Origin: CALMEH01 sp964548225
GTDB taxonomy: Bacteria > Acidobacteriota > Blastocatellia > Pyrinomonadales > Pyrinomonadaceae
Reading direction: 5' to 3'
DNA: 41,564 nucleotides
NCBI GenBank assembly: GCA_964548225.1
Contig: CAZJQP010000038.1
Coordinates: 1 to 41,564, forward strand
Shown piece by piece: positions 39,566 through 41,564 of this stretch; positions within the stretch are counted from its first letter, which is position 1; every line of letters starts with the position of its first letter. The position numbers were made by a program, and so were the translations under genes. A model generated the notes under the pieces. The model was not told the origin of the DNA, did no database searches, and saw only the letters and a list, made by a program, of their open reading frames with translations.

Positions 39566-40657
39566 TTATTTTTCAACCTTAAAATCTTTCGGAGCAACAA
39601 ATAATTCTGCCGCAGGTTCGCCGAGCTTGATATTTGCAAGGCGGAAAATCTGTTCGCCGGAGAGCGGGTCAATATGCCGCGAATAAACAATCATTTGCAA
39701 ATCAGGCGAAAACCATTTTTCCGTAATCGCTTGGAGTGGTTTGTCATTGCCGATTTGTCCGGCGGGAATTTCCACCGTTGTTCGAGTTCCTTCGACTTTT
39801 AAGCCTTCCAAATTTTTTGTGCCGAGCGATTCGGTTTTACCATTGCGAGGTTCAAACTCATTTTGAGTCGGCGGATTTGGGGGCAAAGGATTTCGGCGCA
39901 CGATTTTGCGGTTGACATCAATAAAATAATTTGTTTTGCCGACAAAATCATTAATAAAAATTAATTTTTGCGGTTCGCCGATGGAAACTCCGCCGATGTC
40001 TTCGAGCGTTTGCTCACGCCGCGTTCTGCCTGAAGTGTCGCGGTAAATTGCGCCTTTTGTTTGTTTTGTTGCAGTTGATCCGTCAAAAAGCCGGCGTGTA
40101 TTTTCGATAATTATCTCGGCGGAAAAGGGCGCATCTTTGACCAATTTATCGCCGAAACGCATTTCCATTCCGAGAAATTGAGCCGTTGGCGAAGGTTTTT
40201 GATTTTCGCGTCTGTTAGGTCTGATTTGATCTATTTCGACCTGGTCAATCACGCCGTCGCCGTTGCGGTCAATTTCGGGAAATCTTTGACGAATATTTTC
40301 GTTGAAATCGTTGCGTGACACATCAGCATCCTCGCGGTCTAAGAAAATAAACGGCGGAATAATTTGCGGCGGAAGTCGGTTTCCATTAGTTGGTTTGGGC
40401 GGCAATTCGCCTTGTTCGAGAACACCATTATTATTTTTGTCCCATCTTTTGAAAAAAACGTCAGAAGCGGAAGTGTATTCTTCGAGTTCAATTTTACCGT
40501 TTCTGTTAGCATCAATTTGCTCAAGCCATTCGGGGCGTTGTTCACGGTTGCGATTGCCGAACGGCGGTCTTTCACCACGCGGCGGACGCTGTGCGATAAC
40601 CACAGCCACGCTTGAAAATAGGATGATTGTAATAAAAATAAGACTTCTGAATTTCAT
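39566..40657 (-). CDS. Secreted EF-hand protein of unknown function
   Basis: A 363-aa exported protein. The signal peptide (FRSLIFITIILFSSVAVVIAQ) is followed by a Pro/Arg-rich stretch (RPPRGERPPFGNRNREQRP). Three EF-hand loops follow: DANRNGKIELEE, DKNNNGVLEQGE and DRNGDGVIDQVE. The C-terminal half (about 150-363) is beta-rich without a recognised fold, with GRTRREQTLEDIGG and EKWFSPDLQMIVYSRHIDPLSGE. It binds Ca2+ by prediction and may report on the envelope to the adjacent sigma system; this is inference. It sits between the anti-sigma-like membrane gene and the ECF sigma gene on the same strand. Confidence 0.82.
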   Translation of the reverse strand: MKFRSLIFITIILFSSVAVVIAQRPPRGERPPFGNRNREQRPEWLEQIDANRNGKIELEEYTSASDVFFKRWDKNNNGVLEQGELPPKPTNGNRLPPQIIPPFIFLDREDADVSRNDFNENIRQRFPEIDRNGDGVIDQVEIDQIRPNRRENQKPSPTAQFLGMEMRFGDKLVKDAPFSAEIIIENTRRLFDGSTATKQTKGAIYRDTSGRTRREQTLEDIGGVSIGEPQKLIFINDFVGKTNYFIDVNRKIVRRNPLPPNPPTQNEFEPRNGKTESLGTKNLEGLKVEGTRTTVEIPAGQIGNDKPLQAITEKWFSPDLQMIVYSRHIDPLSGEQIFRLANIKLGEPAAELFVAPKDFKVEK

Positions 40658-40681
40658 AACTTTTCCTCTGTTTTAAAGTGT

Positions 40682-40723
40682 CGCCTTCAGGCAATTTTTT
40701 TAGGGAAATTGCTTGAAAGCAAT
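40682..40723. repeat. Small REP-like hairpins between the anti-sigma-like and EF-hand genes
   Basis: ATTGCTTGAAAGCAAT (40708-40723) is a perfect hairpin, and CGCCTTCAGGCAATTT just before it is partly complementary to it. It may be a terminator or a REP unit. Confidence 0.45.
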
Positions 40724-40733
40724 ACTCTTAACC

Positions 40734-41435
40734 TCATTGAATAAAACGAATTGCCCGCGCTAAACCATCGTCGCCGACAAGAACTTCGGCGTTGACGAGT
40801 TCCGTCGAATTTTCAACTTTGTTTGTAACGCCGAGCGTAACCATCATCGAACGCGGAACTTTGACTTTCATAATTTGTCCGCTTTCAGCCGCCGGAGAAT
40901 AATTAAGCGCGATAAAATCGGTTTTGATTTCTTCGGTTTTCAGTTTAGTTTTTTCTCGATTAACCTGATGTTTTTCGGGTTTAGTCGAAGCCGTCAAATT
41001 TGAATTAGATTTTGATGAAATAAATTTTTTCGGAGAAGTTTTCGGCTTTAGTTTAGTTTCCGCAATTTGCTCTTTATCCTCGGTTTGTGTGTCTTTAGCA
41101 ATTTCTTCATTGGTAGCTTTCAATGTTTCGGAAGTTGAAATATCAAATGTATTAACTTCCGCAAGATTTTCGCTGCCACGCAAATTTACAAACCAAATAA
41201 ACCCGAAACAAATAACCAAAGCCGCTGAAGCAAAACCCGCAATTCGCCAATCAAGCCAAGTCGGAATCCAACCTTTATGCCGATTTTCTTTGGCTTCTCT
41301 GATGTTTCTCTGCACGTTCCACCAAAGATTCGGCGATTCGGCGATTTGGTCAACTTCCGTTTCGCTCAAAGCCGAATCTTTAACGATTTGGCTCAAGATT
41401 TGGTCGAGTTGTTCATCGGAAAAATTATTGTTCAT
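40734..41435 (-). CDS. Anti-sigma-like single-pass membrane protein
   Basis: A 233-aa protein with a cytoplasmic helical N-terminus (SDEQLDQILSQIVKDSALSETEVDQI...LWWNVQRNIREAKE), one membrane helix (IAGFASAALVICFGFIWFVN, about 70-90), a Lys/Thr/Glu-rich linker, and a C-terminal domain outside the membrane ending SMMVTLGVTNKVENSTELVNAEVLVGDDGLARAIRFIQ. This layout fits a membrane anti-sigma factor, though no zinc motif is present. GGAG precedes the ATG. Its partner may be the sigma factor at 38938 or a gene beyond the right edge. Confidence 0.65.
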   Translation of the reverse strand: MNNNFSDEQLDQILSQIVKDSALSETEVDQIAESPNLWWNVQRNIREAKENRHKGWIPTWLDWRIAGFASAALVICFGFIWFVNLRGSENLAEVNTFDISTSETLKATNEEIAKDTQTEDKEQIAETKLKPKTSPKKFISSKSNSNLTASTKPEKHQVNREKTKLKTEEIKTDFIALNYSPAAESGQIMKVKVPRSMMVTLGVTNKVENSTELVNAEVLVGDDGLARAIRFIQ

Positions 41436-41564
41436 TTTTTTGACTCCAAAATTAACTTCTCGATTAAACAGACGCGCAAAGAAAAATTTCGGTTACAAAT
41501 TTCTCAAAAAAAAATAAAAAAAATAAAGAAGTCCGCACGAATTAAAAATGAACATTTTTAATTC

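Overview
The window reads as a chromosomal contig of a Gram-negative-type bacterium, most likely an Acidobacteriota member of the Blastocatellia/Pyrinomonadales kind. This is an inference from protein style: several large secreted proteins ending in Ca-loop FG-GAP/VCBS repeats, a winged-helix/transmembrane/TolB-type propeller regulator, many ECF sigma factors with small membrane or zinc-finger partners, and a DUF6526-like gene. No rRNA, tRNA or CRISPR array was seen. There is a 10-N scaffold gap at 1730-1739.

Layout. 1-1588: clpX and a small coiled-coil gene. 1589-5708: a REP-like inverted pair spanning the gap, a large secreted repeat protein and an unknown helical protein. 5742-9340: a palindrome abutted by a composite-transposon-like structure, with two divergent inverted IS982-type copies around an AT-rich alpha/beta-hydrolase gene and a perfect 6-bp direct repeat outside. 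9361-9604: a ~20-bp tandem array. 9933-18011, all on the minus strand: TPR-CHAT protease, subtilase, CHRD/FG-GAP secreted protein, ECF sigma factor and soluble zinc-finger anti-sigma-like protein. 18230-25097: housekeeping genes lon, a Cys/Met-metabolism PLP enzyme, a small unknown, engB/ysxC and rho. 25161-28438: a secreted beta-helix/FG-GAP protein, a 21-bp quasi-palindromic tandem array and a small membrane protein. 28448-28716: a nested-palindrome MITE-like element. 28764-32897: an anchored HExxH metallopeptidase-like protein, asnS and the winged-helix/propeller regulator. 33051-35946: a small secreted protein, an MsbA-type ABC exporter and a DUF6526-like gene. 36034-41435, minus strand: an anti-sigma-like membrane protein, an EF-hand secreted protein, an ECF sigma factor and a di-heme peroxidase fused to FG-GAP repeats.

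How the genes may work together. The strongest candidate for an unusual system is the 9933-18011 block. A TPR-CHAT caspase-fold protease with its His/Cys dyad intact and a secreted subtilase sit beside an ECF sigma factor and an anti-sigma-like protein that has no membrane segment. This suggests a protease-gated transcriptional switch, loosely like TPR-CHAT (Csx29) control of a sigma factor in CRISPR type III-E, but with no CRISPR here. A second sigma-centred cluster (36034-41435) links Ca-binding and heme-peroxidase secreted proteins to envelope signalling. Four secreted proteins share the same six-loop C-terminal FG-GAP module. Intergenic regions are rich in long hairpins of mutually unrelated sequence, usually just after stop codons.
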